Part shown: in pieces, positions 29,896 through 39,108 of the stretch
Numbering within the stretch: position 1 is the first letter of the stretch
Layout: each line of letters starts with the position of its first letter
NCBI RefSeq assembly: GCF_008974265.1
Contig: NZ_BKZW01000004.1
Span: 310,001-374,000 of the forward strand
Source of the DNA: Dictyobacter vulcani
Lineage (GTDB): Bacteria > Chloroflexota > Ktedonobacteria > Ktedonobacterales > Ktedonobacteraceae
Length of the DNA: 64,000 bases
Reading direction: 5' to 3'
Program-made: the position numbers and the translations under genes
Notes under the pieces: model-generated
Told to the model about the DNA's origin: nothing
The model's input: the letters and a program-made list of their open reading frames with translations, nothing else
Databases searched by the model: none

Positions 29896-31608
29896 TTGGC
29901 AGGGGCAGGTTGCATGGAGCGGTTGAGAGCAGAGAGGACGGCCTTGATCGAGGCAAGCTCAATATTGGTATCCATGGCTGCGCCAAAGAAGGGTCCCTGC
30001 GGCGTTTGCAACTGGATATAGGCGACCGCCTGTGTGGATGCGCCATCGCCGAGCGTGCTCCGAATAGTTGCTCAAAGAGAAACTGGCCAGTTGATGCTGA
30101 TTGAGGGCGCGCACAAAGGCGTCGATTGGTCCATTTCCTTTCGCCCGGATCTCATGGATGACAGTATCCACAGCGATGGTGGCCACGCATTCCAGGGCCT
30201 CGTTTCCACTGGCACTCAACACGGTGCGGCCCTCGAAACTCACCAGTTTGAAGGGAGCGCCGCGCAGCAGATATTCCTGCTCAAACGCGGTATAGAGCTC
30301 ATTGGAAAGGATCTCGGAGCCACGTACATCGGCCAGCTGTTTGATGACTTTGCCGAACTCGATATGCATGGCCTTGGGCAGTTGCAGGCCAAACTCGCTC
30401 TCCATCAGATACGCTACGCCGCCCTTGCCGGACTGCGAGTTGATACGGATAATCGCTTCGTAGGTGCGACCAATGTCCTTGGGATCAATTGGCAGATATG
30501 GCACATCCCAGAGCTCGCTGCGGGAATGCTCCAGTGCCGCCATGCCTTTGTTGATGGCATCCTGGTGCGAGCCGGAGAAGGCCGTGAAGACCAGTTCGCC
30601 GGCATAGGGCTGGCGCATCGGAACCGTCAGTCGCGTGCACTTCTCGTAGATCTGCTGAATGGCCGGCAGGTTCTCAAAGTCCAGACATGGATCAACGCCC
30701 TGGGAATACATATTGAGGGCCAGCGTCACGATATCAACATTGCCGGTGCGCTCACCATTGCCAAACAGCGTCCCCTCAACGCGCTCCGCGCCCGCAAGCA
30801 AGCCCATCTCAGTCGAGGCCACGGCGGTACCACGATCATTATGCGTATGTAGACTGATGATCGCGGACTCACGGTCGCGCAGGTGGCGACAGAACCACTC
30901 GATCTGGTCGGCATGGATATTCGGGGTCGAGACCTCAACGGTCGTCGGCAAATTCAGAATAATCTTATGCTCAGGGGTCGGTTGCCAGATATCCACCACC
31001 GCCTCACAGATCTCCAGCGCGAAATCAAGCTCGGTCAGCGAAAAGCTTTCAGGAGAATATTGGAACGTAATCGCGGTCTCTGGTATGGTCGCAACCAGTT
31101 CCTTGACCTGGCGTACACCGCGCACCGCAATATCCACGATCGCCGGCTTATCCAGCCCAAAGACGATCCGCCGTTGTTGTTCCGAAGTCGAATTATATAG
31201 ATGGACAATCGCCTTTCTGGCTCCGCGCAGCGACTCAAACGTGCGCGTAATCAGATCCTCTTTCGCCTGCACCAGCACCTGAATCGTCACATCATCCGGC
31301 ACACGATCTCCTTCGATCAGGCGGCGCATAAACTCAAACTCGGTCTGCGAGGCCGCTGGAAAGCCAACCTCAATCTCTTTAAAACCAATACCCACCAGCA
31401 GATCAAACATCTCAAGCTTCTCTTCCACGCTCATCGGAATCGGAAGAGCCTGGTTGCCATCGCGTAGATCGACACTACACCAGATTGGCGCCGTCGTAAT
31501 CATCTTCGATGGCCACTGCCGATCTGGCAGCACGATTGGCGTAAAGGGTCGATATTTTGAGATAGATCCTTTTTGCATACCGCCACGCGTTTGCGTACTC
31601 ATCAGCAT
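29892..31608 (-). CDS. leuA: 2-isopropylmalate synthase (long form; C-terminal frameshift)
   Basis: LeuA condenses acetyl-CoA with 2-oxoisovalerate in leucine synthesis. The 572-residue restored protein is of the long actinobacterial/fungal type, with the extra N-terminal KYRPFTPIVLPDRQWPS. Catalytic features are WCSVDLRDGNQAL, LHTHNDRGTA and GNGERTGNVDIV. The C-terminal regulatory domain breaks near 30050-30060; two missing bases there (or one extra) restore QAVAYIQLQTPQGPFFGAAM and the terminal PAPAN. The start ATG sits seven bases after AAGGAG; codons upstream contain that site. It stands alone, without ilv or other leu genes. Confidence 0.88.
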
Positions 31609-32030
31609 CAAAAATCTCCTTTTATGCATCATCGGCTGTAACGGCACGCCCTTGTGACCAATACGTTGTACTTAGCGATATTGTGTATCCGCTCATGCTC
31701 ATGAGCGGATATTTTTAAGGTGGGCCAATATGACGGCAACTCGCAAAGGGATGGCTCGACATGAATTAAGCAGGATCGCTTTGCAAGCACGCTGAATGTA
31801 TTGTCTGCTATCATAGCATAGCCCACCACCCTGCAATCAGCGGCTTTGCGCCTGTTACCCTGATTTCATGCGCTTGTTGCCCTTTATGTGGATAAATGTG
31901 CCATATAAGAGGGCGCGACGAGTCATCCTGTATACCCAACAAGATAAAAAGACCACATGTCGGCCAAAAAAAGTAGCGAAAATTTCCATATTCCCCGCCC
32001 CTCGTGGTCGATTGATTGCCATATTCCCGC
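31609..32030. other. leuA upstream region with hairpin and A-family end relic
   Basis: A 12-bp perfect stem at 31686-31711 (TATCCGCTCATG with complement) is followed on the plus strand by TTTTT, so it looks like a terminator facing away from leuA. Bases 31661-31687 (CCAATACGTTGTACTTAGCG) resemble a lone end of family A. No leader peptide with leucine codons was found, nor a T-box. Confidence 0.45.
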
Positions 32031-32058
32031 CGTAGGTTCGAGCCTTGTGCTCGATTGG
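32031..32058 (+). repeat. REP unit of the GTAGGTTCGA family
   Basis: GTAGGTTCGAGCCTTGTGCT followed by CGATTGG is an imperfect palindrome (GAGC-CTTGT-GCTCGA). It lies 80 bases ahead of the hydrolase gene. Confidence 0.65.
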
Positions 32059-32137
32059 TTCCCCTTTATACGTTGTCGTGTGACGGGTGATATAGTGTAT
32101 AGGTAGTATATCTATAAAAGAAAGGGATGTATCTTTT

Positions 32138-32904
32138 ATGTGTTATGACGATAATGCGCGTCCACCGTTGCCTCCTGGTGAGGGAGGGAGTGCGCGCGGT
32201 GAGGATATCGTGTTGACTTCGGCCGATGGTACGCGTTTCGCGGCTTACGCGGCCCATCCTGATCAGCCCTTAGGGCCCAGGTCATCATCTATCCCGATGT
32301 GCGTGGCTTACATCAATTTTATAAAGAGCTGGCGCTGCGTTTCGCCGAAGTCGGCATGCAGGCCGTAGCGATCGACTACTTTGGCCGCACAGCCGGTTTA
32401 ACGTCCCGTGATGATTCATTTGAGTACATGCCACATGTGCAGCAGATACAGTTGCCGAGCTTCTTTGCCGATGCAAAGGCTGCCCAGGACTACCTGTATA
32501 GCACGCCGGCTGGCAAAAAACCAACGTTTCCAGTTGGTTTCTGCCTGGGTGGCACGCTCTCCTTCCTCAGTGGTACGCAGCAGGACTTTGGCTTTGCCGG
32601 TGTCATCGGCTTCTATGCTGGTATGAAACGCAACCTGAACGGCGAAGGCACCATCCTGGACCGGGCTGGACAGATCAAATATCCTGTACTGGGCCTGTTT
32701 GGCGGCGCCGACCAGGGTATTCCTAATGACCAGGTGCAGTCTTTCGAGCAGAAGCTGGAGCAGAGCGGTGTTGAGCACGAGATCATCAGCTATCCCGGCG
32801 CGCCCCACAGCTTCTTTGATCGTCGAGCCACCGACTACGCAGAAGCCTCCACCGACGCCTGGAACCGCGTCCTTCGTTTCATTTCCGCCCATATACAAGC
32901 GTAA
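32138..32904 (+). CDS. Dienelactone hydrolase family protein (one frameshift)
   Basis: One G restored in the run at 32273 joins YAAHPDQPLG to AQVIIYPDVRGLH and yields 255 residues. It is an alpha/beta hydrolase with a Cys nucleophile in GFCLGGTLS, Asp in LFGGADQGIP and His in GAPHSFFDR, the Cys-Asp-His triad of dienelactone hydrolases. The family opens lactones in aromatic degradation but many members are general carboxylesterases, so the substrate is open. Flanked by REP units on both sides. Confidence 0.8.
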
Positions 32905-32908
32905 CCGG

Positions 32909-33060
32909 TAGGTTCGACCCTCGTGGTCGATTGGCATCCTCACTGTCACCATCGCCCCGAAGAAGCGTGATCTCCTTCGGGGCAAAATAGATGTGGCGCG
33001 AGGTAATCGACCGCGAGGTAATCGACCGCGAGGTAATCGACCGCGAGGGTCGAACCTACG
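32909..33060 (+). repeat. REP units with a 14-base triplication
   Basis: A REP palindrome GTAGGTTCGACCCTCGTGGT opens the segment. At 32998-33046 the 14-mer CGAGGTAATCGACC stands in three near-perfect tandem copies, closed by an opposite REP arm GGGTCGAACCTAC. The TAG that ends the next gene (minus strand) is the TAG of this closing arm. Confidence 0.8.
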
Positions 33061-34531
33061 ATGGGATCGTGGTTTGCTCTGCTTTTTGTTGTGGGCGGGC
33101 TTGAAACCAGTTGAAGAGGTAGGCGAGGGTGAGGGTGGCGAGCAGGATGTTGCGGATGGTGACGACTTCGAAGAAGCCTGCGGGTAACTGGATGTGCCGG
33201 GGATCCAGGATCTGGGAGTAGAAGATGATGTAGATGCCGGTGGTGAGCAGGCAGATGGCACCCCAGAGATAGGTCCAGATGGCGTTGAAGGCTCCATCGT
33301 AGGCCAGCAGCGGAATGAGCCAGATCAGGTATTGGGGGCTGAAGACTTTGCCGGTGCTGATAAATACAAGCGTCAGGGCGATCATGGTGCGGGTGATGTT
33401 GAGACGTTGCTGCCATTGCATCCAGTAGACATAGAGGACACCAAGCAGAAAGAGGACGGTGAAGGTGGGTGATATCAGGTTGTTGAGTCCGGTGTAGATG
33501 TTGATTGAGCCAAAGTTGTAGACGATCCTCCAATTCACGCCACCAAGATGGGCCAGCCAGAGCAGGGAGGCTCCTGGCGATTCGATCTGGATGGGACGCT
33601 TGAGAAAATAGTCGAACTGGCTGACGACCGCATTGTTGAAGTCCAGCAGGGCAAAGCTGCCGGTGATGCCGATGATCATGACAAAGAAGAGCAGGCAATT
33701 GCGCCACTGCCAGCGTGTACAGCCACGCAGGGTGTGGTAGAGGTCGCGTGGCATCTGGGCCAGCGAGCTATCTGCGGGCCGATAAAAGCGTTCTTTGCTT
33801 TGCTGCTCGGCAATAAAGAGGGCTGGCAATAAGAGAATAGGATAAATTTTGAGCAGGACACCCAGGGCCAGGGCTATGTATGCCAGCATCCAGCGACCGC
33901 GTCTGGCCGCGATCAGGCTCATCAGTGTCAGTGCGGCTGGCAGCAGATCATAGCGCATCGGGACCAGCGCGCAGGCTCCGATGATCAGGAAAAAGAGGAA
34001 GGCGATGGCCGCGCCCGGGATTCCATAGCGTAGCAGGAGCGCATAGACCAGGATCACCAGGAGCGACATCAGCAGGGCAAACGCGACCTGATAGAAGGCG
34101 ACGGGAGCCAGCAGCGGTAACGAAAAAAGGAGTAGGGTCAGTGGTGGATATTCCTGTGGCAACATCTGAAAGGCCTGCTGGGCCGTGGTGAGATGCAGAA
34201 ACTGACACTGGACCGCCGGTAGTAAGTGCGTGGCAGAACTTCCCAACCAGAAGACCAGGGCGTCACATTGATAGCGGGCCGGATCGGTAGTTGGATAAAA
34301 GCACTGCGCGGCCGCCCCACAAAACAAGAGAAATGTCAGCAATAATAAGAGCCACATACCCTTTTTGCTACCAGGTTGATGTAATGTATGTTGGATGTGG
34401 ATAAAATATTTCTGTGCTTTATCATATGTAGTAAAAATAGTATTTTTCTGTATCAATAGCCTGTCATCCTTTTGTGTCGCTACGGCTGATGAAAGGATAG
34501 CAATCTCACGGTTCTTGTAAGCATATTCCAT
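33056..34531 (-). CDS. Polyprenol-linked glycosyltransferase, GT87/DUF2029-like
   Basis: A 491-residue membrane protein with roughly ten hydrophobic helices and the loop FWLGSSATHLLPAVQ near the first outside loop. The repeated EYPPLTLLLFSLPLL and FSPQYLIWLIPLLAY segments are typical of the GT87 (PimE-like, DUF2029) mannosyltransferase group, which uses polyprenyl-phosphate sugars. The acceptor is unknown. The stop codon is supplied by a REP repeat, so the last residues may have been altered by repeat insertion. Confidence 0.7.
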   Translation of the reverse strand: MEYAYKNREIAILSSAVATQKDDRLLIQKNTIFTTYDKAQKYFIHIQHTLHQPGSKKGMWLLLLLTFLLFCGAAAQCFYPTTDPARYQCDALVFWLGSSATHLLPAVQCQFLHLTTAQQAFQMLPQEYPPLTLLLFSLPLLAPVAFYQVAFALLMSLLVILVYALLLRYGIPGAAIAFLFFLIIGACALVPMRYDLLPAALTLMSLIAARRGRWMLAYIALALGVLLKIYPILLLPALFIAEQQSKERFYRPADSSLAQMPRDLYHTLRGCTRWQWRNCLLFFVMIIGITGSFALLDFNNAVVSQFDYFLKRPIQIESPGASLLWLAHLGGVNWRIVYNFGSINIYTGLNNLISPTFTVLFLLGVLYVYWMQWQQRLNITRTMIALTLVFISTGKVFSPQYLIWLIPLLAYDGAFNAIWTYLWGAICLLTTGIYIIFYSQILDPRHIQLPAGFFEVVTIRNILLATLTLAYLFNWFQARPQQKAEQTTIPS

Positions 34532-34600
34532 TCAATCCTGTGTATTATAAAGTGTCTTAAGCAGAACAACAAGCTGCAAAATGCCACGAAATGTGACAGC

Positions 34601-34641
34601 AAATGGCCCCATACGGCTCATAGTCCGTATGGGGGCCATTT
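34601..34641 (-). terminator. Hairpin terminator after the histidine kinase gene
   Basis: AAATGGCCCCATACGG pairs with CCGTATGGGGGCCATTT around an 8-base loop. Located 29 bases past the kinase stop codon. Confidence 0.65.
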
Positions 34642-34669
34642 GTAATGCTTCAATGGAAAGCCAGAAATT

Positions 34670-35914
34670 TTAATGGGTAATGGTCCAGACTGCTTGCGTA
34701 TGCAGGCTGGCGGGAACATCAGGCTGCTCGGTGGCGTCAGGATCAACATAGATTGGCAGCACGACACTAAAGACGCTGCCCTGACCCAGTACGGTCTGTA
34801 CCTCCATGTGGCCACCATGGCGCTCAACGATTTTGCGCGCGATAAAGAGGCCAAGCCCCAGGCCGGTGCGCGAGCCGCTCTGGATCTCGACACCGGGCAC
34901 GCGATAGAATTGCTCAAAGAGATGTGGGAGATACTCTTCCGCGATGCCGATACCCATATCCTGGATCGAGACGATCACCTCATAGCCAGATTGTTGCAGC
35001 GTCACCGTGATCGCGGTCCCATGTTTCGAGAACTTACGCGCATTTGACAGCAGATTGATCAAGACCTGCGAGAAGCGATCGCGATCCACCTCTACCTCGA
35101 TGGGAGCACCCTTCATTTCATTGACGAGTGTAAGTACGGCGCGGGCCGTATAATCATCCAGCAACTTGCGGCACAGTTCCACCAGATCGGTACGCTGACG
35201 CCTGAGCGCAAACAGATTGGTCTCCATCAACGACGTATCCAGGAGATCCTGTACCAGTACCTCGGTGCGAGTAATCGAGCGCTCCATATCGAGCAAGCCC
35301 TGCTGGACCGCCGTGACCCCATCGCCACGCTCAAGCTGGTGACGCATATGCTGGGTCATGCCCTTTAAATTCGAGAGCGGAGACTTGAGTTCCTGGAAAC
35401 AATATCCAAAAATTTATCCTTGGTGGCATTCGCGGCCACCAGTTCTTTGGTGCGCTTCTCCACCAGGCGTTCCAGGGACTTGGCATGCAGGGCCAGTGCC
35501 AGCTGCTGCTCCATTACTTTACGGCTCAACTGGCGTGTCTGAATGGCCCGCTGCAATGCATTCACAAATGCATCCCGATCAATCGGCTTCAAAATATAAT
35601 CGTACGCGCCACCACGAATCGCCCGAATCGCCAGACCATGATCGCCGTGGCCCGTAATCAGCAGCACGGGGTATCCGGGCGCAGCTCGCGGATATGCGAA
35701 AGCAGCTCAATGCCATCCATGCCCGGCATCTTCACATCGCTCACAATCGCATCATAATCATTATCCCTGATCATTTCCAGGCCTGTTGAGCCGAATCCGT
35801 CGTGACCACCTGAACATTTTTCATACGCAGGTCTACGACCTGGGGAAGAGCCTGTAACAGGGCCGCATCATCGTCCACTATCAGGATTGGTGAATTGTTA
35901 TTTTCTTCATCCAT
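34670..35914 (-). CDS. Receiver-histidine kinase hybrid (three frameshifts)
   Basis: Three single-base losses (near 35392, 35668 and 35780) split it; restored it has 415 residues. An N-terminal receiver domain (LIVDDDAAL; phospho-Asp in IVSDVKMPGMDG; Lys in ILKPIDRD) is joined by a coiled coil to a HATPase domain with N box LINLLSNARKFSK, G1 DMGIGIAEEYLPHLFEQFYR and G2 GLGLGLFIARKIVERHG. The dimerisation helix reads SRELKSPLSNLKG where SHELRTPL is expected: Arg in place of the phospho-accepting His in the restored frame. That break lies beside this motif, so the residue is uncertain. No sensor or membrane domain. Confidence 0.75.
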
Positions 35915-36342
35915 AATGTCTAGACCTATTCTACCTGTTTATATATTAATACGAAAGCCATGATTAATTTGTTTCGTGGGATAATCCTCTTTCAATAGCC
36001 TATTTTACGAGCATCGCCCCCGGTTGTCTATTCGGTCACCAGCTCTTTTTTCAGGCAAATTAAGTTAAAAGGTGGTATACCAGGTCGATTATCCAGTAAA
36101 ACACACATGTACAGTGAAAAAAAGCCGCTGTCTGAACTGCAAAAAGTCATAAACTTATCCATTTTGATCTGGGTCAAAAGTACCAGACTTACCTGGATCT
36201 TTCTTTTACACAAAAGGTTGCTTATGAAAAAATTGCACATGATACAGTGTAAGATAATATAGTGTAAAATATATTTGAATTTTAACGTGCGTAAGGAATA
36301 GAAACTCTACTTTTTCAGTGAGCAAGGAGTGAGATCAAGAAC
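35915..36342. other. Intergenic region, no gene seen
   Basis: About 430 AT-rich bases between the divergent kinase and methyltransferase genes. A GTGTAAGATAATATAGTGTA repeat-like stretch near 36247 may hold a promoter for the methyltransferase. No RNA or coding signal. Confidence 0.35.
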
Positions 36343-36945
36343 ATGGATTACCAGCAAGCCATCGCGAATTTGAAAGTAGCTTACAATAGCGAGAGTGCCA
36401 GCAAACGAAATCAGGAAGGGAAGCAGGATTGGAAACTTACTGAGCGGCAGTCCTTTCTCGATCTGTTGCAGCTTGAGGGAAAATCCAGGCTGCTCGAAGT
36501 GGGTGCAGGCACCGGACAGGATAGCCTGTTTTTTCAGCAGCATGGTATGCAGGTAATCAGCACCGACCTCTCTCCGGCGATGGTTGCGTTGTGCCGTGAG
36601 AAGGGTCTGGAAGCCCATGTGATGGATTTCCTGAGCCTGGATTTTCCGCCCGAGTCCTTTGATGCCCTCTACGCCTTAAATTGCCTGCTGCATGTACCAA
36701 CCAGCGCGCTCCCGGCCGTCCTGGAGAAGCTACGCGGTCTCTTACATCCCGGTGGCCTCTTCTTCCTTGGTGTGTATGGTGGCATCGAAAAAGAAGGGAT
36801 CAGTGATAAAGACTGGCATCAGCCGCCGCGCTACTTCTCGCGCCACACCGACGAATTCATGCAACAGGCTGTCGCGCCCTATTTTGAAATCGTCTCCTTC
36901 AAATCCATCCCCTACAAGATTCCGCCTGGTCATTTCAATCCATGA
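36343..36945 (+). CDS. Class I SAM-dependent methyltransferase
   Basis: This 200-residue Rossmann-fold protein has motif I LLEVGAGTGQDSLFF near residue 48, acidic motif ISTDLSPAMVALC, motif III MDFLSLDFPPESFDALYALN and LHPGGLFFLGVYGG. These are the methyltransferase-11/25 type that methylates small molecules. The substrate is unknown. AAGGAG lies 14 bases ahead of the ATG, longer than usual. Confidence 0.8.
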   Translation: MDYQQAIANLKVAYNSESASKRNQEGKQDWKLTERQSFLDLLQLEGKSRLLEVGAGTGQDSLFFQQHGMQVISTDLSPAMVALCREKGLEAHVMDFLSLDFPPESFDALYALNCLLHVPTSALPAVLEKLRGLLHPGGLFFLGVYGGIEKEGISDKDWHQPPRYFSRHTDEFMQQAVAPYFEIVSFKSIPYKIPPGHFNP

Positions 36946-36967
36946 CCCTCCGACGTCCCGCGTGACG

Positions 36968-37000
36968 GGTACGCCTCGTACGGGAACTGATCGCAGCGAC
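36968..37000 (+). repeat. 33-bp direct repeat, left of A5
   Basis: GGTACGCCTCGTACGGGAAC followed by TGATCGCAGCGAC recurs perfectly at 37432-37464 on the other side of family A copy A5. Confidence 0.85.
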
Positions 37001-37431
37001 AGGCGCTAATACTTTTCACTTAGCGATATGTTGAGAGATGGTTCGACGTGACCAGCAAGCCAGGTGTACGTGGAGAGGGCGCCACACGCGGAGGCCGCAC
37101 TGCTGCGTTTGCGCAGGCCAGCGTGCACGAACGACGCGCAGTGCTGTGGCGCCTCCAGGGATCGTGTGTGCCGTGGCCTGCTCGCGCAGCAACGTGGTGG
37201 GAGAGCGCGTGGATCCTCCCGCACCTTCTCGAAGAGGATCACGACACAGGATCCGTCGCGGTGGAGGCGCCACAGGCATGCGAGGCTCGTTGAGCCCTCG
37301 CTCCATGATCACGCCGCATGCCGGCCTCCGCGTGTGGCGCCCACTCGACGGACGATCCGCTGCTTTTTTTTACAACAGCTTTTGCAACCACAAAAGTGCT
37401 TCACCGAAACGTATTGGCGACGAGCGCTGCC
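37001..37431 (+). repeat. Family A nested-palindrome element, copy A5
   Basis: The ends are GCTAATACTTTTCACTTAGC and CACCGAAACGTATTGGCG. All inner inverted pairs are kept. It is the only A copy with long perfect direct repeats on both sides. The restored reading frame of the neighbouring protease ends inside its right terminus. Confidence 0.85.
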
Positions 37432-38817
37432 GGTACGCCTCGTACGGGAACTGATCGCAGCGACGAGCGCTGCCGGTACATGGCTTGCAGGAGTGGCGTG
37501 GCGCGTGGGGTGCCGAGGCCGGTGGCGGGATCCCAGTTGGAGGTGGCCTGGTATCCTGGGATGACGTAGCTGAGTTGGCGGACTTTGAGGATGTAGGCGT
37601 TGTTGCCGCGTGTGATGTCGTGGAAGAGGTTGTGGTAGCGGGCACTACGGCCGAGCCGGTAGAGGCGGGATTCAGGAAGCCGAGTGGATGGCCGACTAGC
37701 TGGTTGCCGAGTGCGGCCAGGGCGGCCCATTGCGGTGAGCCCGCGCTGGTGCCTCCAAGAGGGAGGTAGCTGGGCGACCGGTGAGGATGGTGGTCACAAC
37801 CAGGACTCCGGTGGAGGGATCGCCGACATAGGCGACATCCGGGACGCTTCTGGTGTTACCGATGCCTGTGATGCCCTCCTGGTAGTCGGGACGGGCGAAG
37901 ATGTGGCTGAAACCGCCTCCTGGTGCGCCAGAGCGATTGCTCCAGACGCTTTCGTATGCATAGCTGCCGCCGGGATCAAGAAACAGGCTGGTGCCTCCAA
38001 CGCTGGTCACCAGCGGATCGCTGGCCGGATATTCTACCCCCTGTCCAATCGCGATTACGCGTCTGGGCATGCCACCATAGATGGGCGATAAGGTGCCGCG
38101 ATCGCCGGATGAAGCAAAGACAGACATACCTTGCGCGCGTGCTTCTTCAAATAGTTCATGCTCTTGTCGGGCAAACTCGATTGGTAACGTGGATTCCGGC
38201 TGGCCAAAGCTCTGTGAGAGGACGCTGCCCAGGTGCTGCTCGATCGCAAATTTTGTGGCGGCATAGACATCCTCGTACTCCTCTGAGCGGCTCAGTACCA
38301 GCGCAATCGCGGCCCCAGGAGCGATCGCGTGGGCCCACTCGACATCCAGACTGGTCTCGATGGCCGCCAGCTTTTGGGTCTTACTTTTGCGATTAAATGG
38401 CGTGAGTCCTGTGGGTGCATAAATAGTCAACTGCGGTTCTGGCAGGTGGAAGAGTTGGTCGAAGAGCCGGAGATCACTGCGGACCGAGGGACTCTGAAAG
38501 AAGTCAACGATGACGATTGTCTGTCCTTTGCCGGTGATACCCGCATTCAGCAAGGGCTGGATCTGGTAGGCGCGGCGAATCTGCTGCGGGCTATAGCAAC
38601 GCGGTCGGATCATGCGCCGTAAACAGGCTGGCAAGCCTCGTGTCACCGGTAGCGCCTCATTGTACACTGGAATAACATGGGTGGGTGGGTGTTTTGCTAG
38701 CTGTTGAGCCGCGTGGGCAGGCAGAGCCGCCCACGCTGTCTGTGACTCACGTACCAGGCTCCCATAGACCAGTAACAGACTAATCAAGCCAACCAGCAGC
38801 CAGCGCATAGCTTTCAT
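37401..38817 (-). CDS. Sedolisin (S53) family secreted peptidase (two frameshifts)
   Basis: With losses near 37755 and 37664 repaired, 472 residues result. The signal peptide is WLLVGLISLLLVYG followed by QTAWA. The S53 Ser-Glu-Asp triad is visible: Glu and Asp in AIETSLDVEWAHAIAPG, oxyanion Asp in FASSGDRG, Ser in LGGTSAGSPQW. The C-terminal GNNAYILKV and NWDPATGLGTP form the usual calcium site region. Such enzymes are acid-active extracellular proteases. No separate pro-domain of normal size is seen, so it is a short form. The last 26 codons read into repeat A5, which provides the stop (ANTFR then TGA). Confidence 0.8.
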
Positions 38818-39108
38818 AACCCACTCCCCTCATGATGTGACGCAGGTTCGACCCTTGCAGGTTTTCGTATATAGTGATTTTTTTATGTATGGTGGGGTGT
38901 CAGATGTTCTATCTCTTTGGAGTATAGAAGGAAAAATGCGCGCTGGCATCAGCTATATGGTGGATTCATGAATATTTGTCTACTCATGCGAATGGTGTAA
39001 TGTATTACTAGTAGGAGTATAATTGTCAGCATACTCCTGATAAGCAATCGTGAACGCTGCTGTGCCTGCACGATTGAACGGAATTACGCGCTAGAAGGAA
39101 AAAACACC
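38818..39108. other. Intergenic region with REP half-unit and C4 palindrome
   Basis: GCAGGTTCGACCCTTGCAGG at 38841 is a degenerate REP unit. A short family C palindrome (CAATCGTGAACGCTGC to GCACGATTG) occupies 39045-39076, 33 bases before the debranching-enzyme start. The rest holds no visible gene. Confidence 0.55.

Noticed and set aside
31609..32000. A T-box or leucine-leader attenuator upstream of leuA
   Set aside because: No T-box core or run of leucine codons was found, and the visible hairpin has its T run on the opposite strand.
36968..37464. A transposon with 33-bp inverted ends
   Set aside because: The 33-mers are direct, not inverted, and no transposase frame lies between them.
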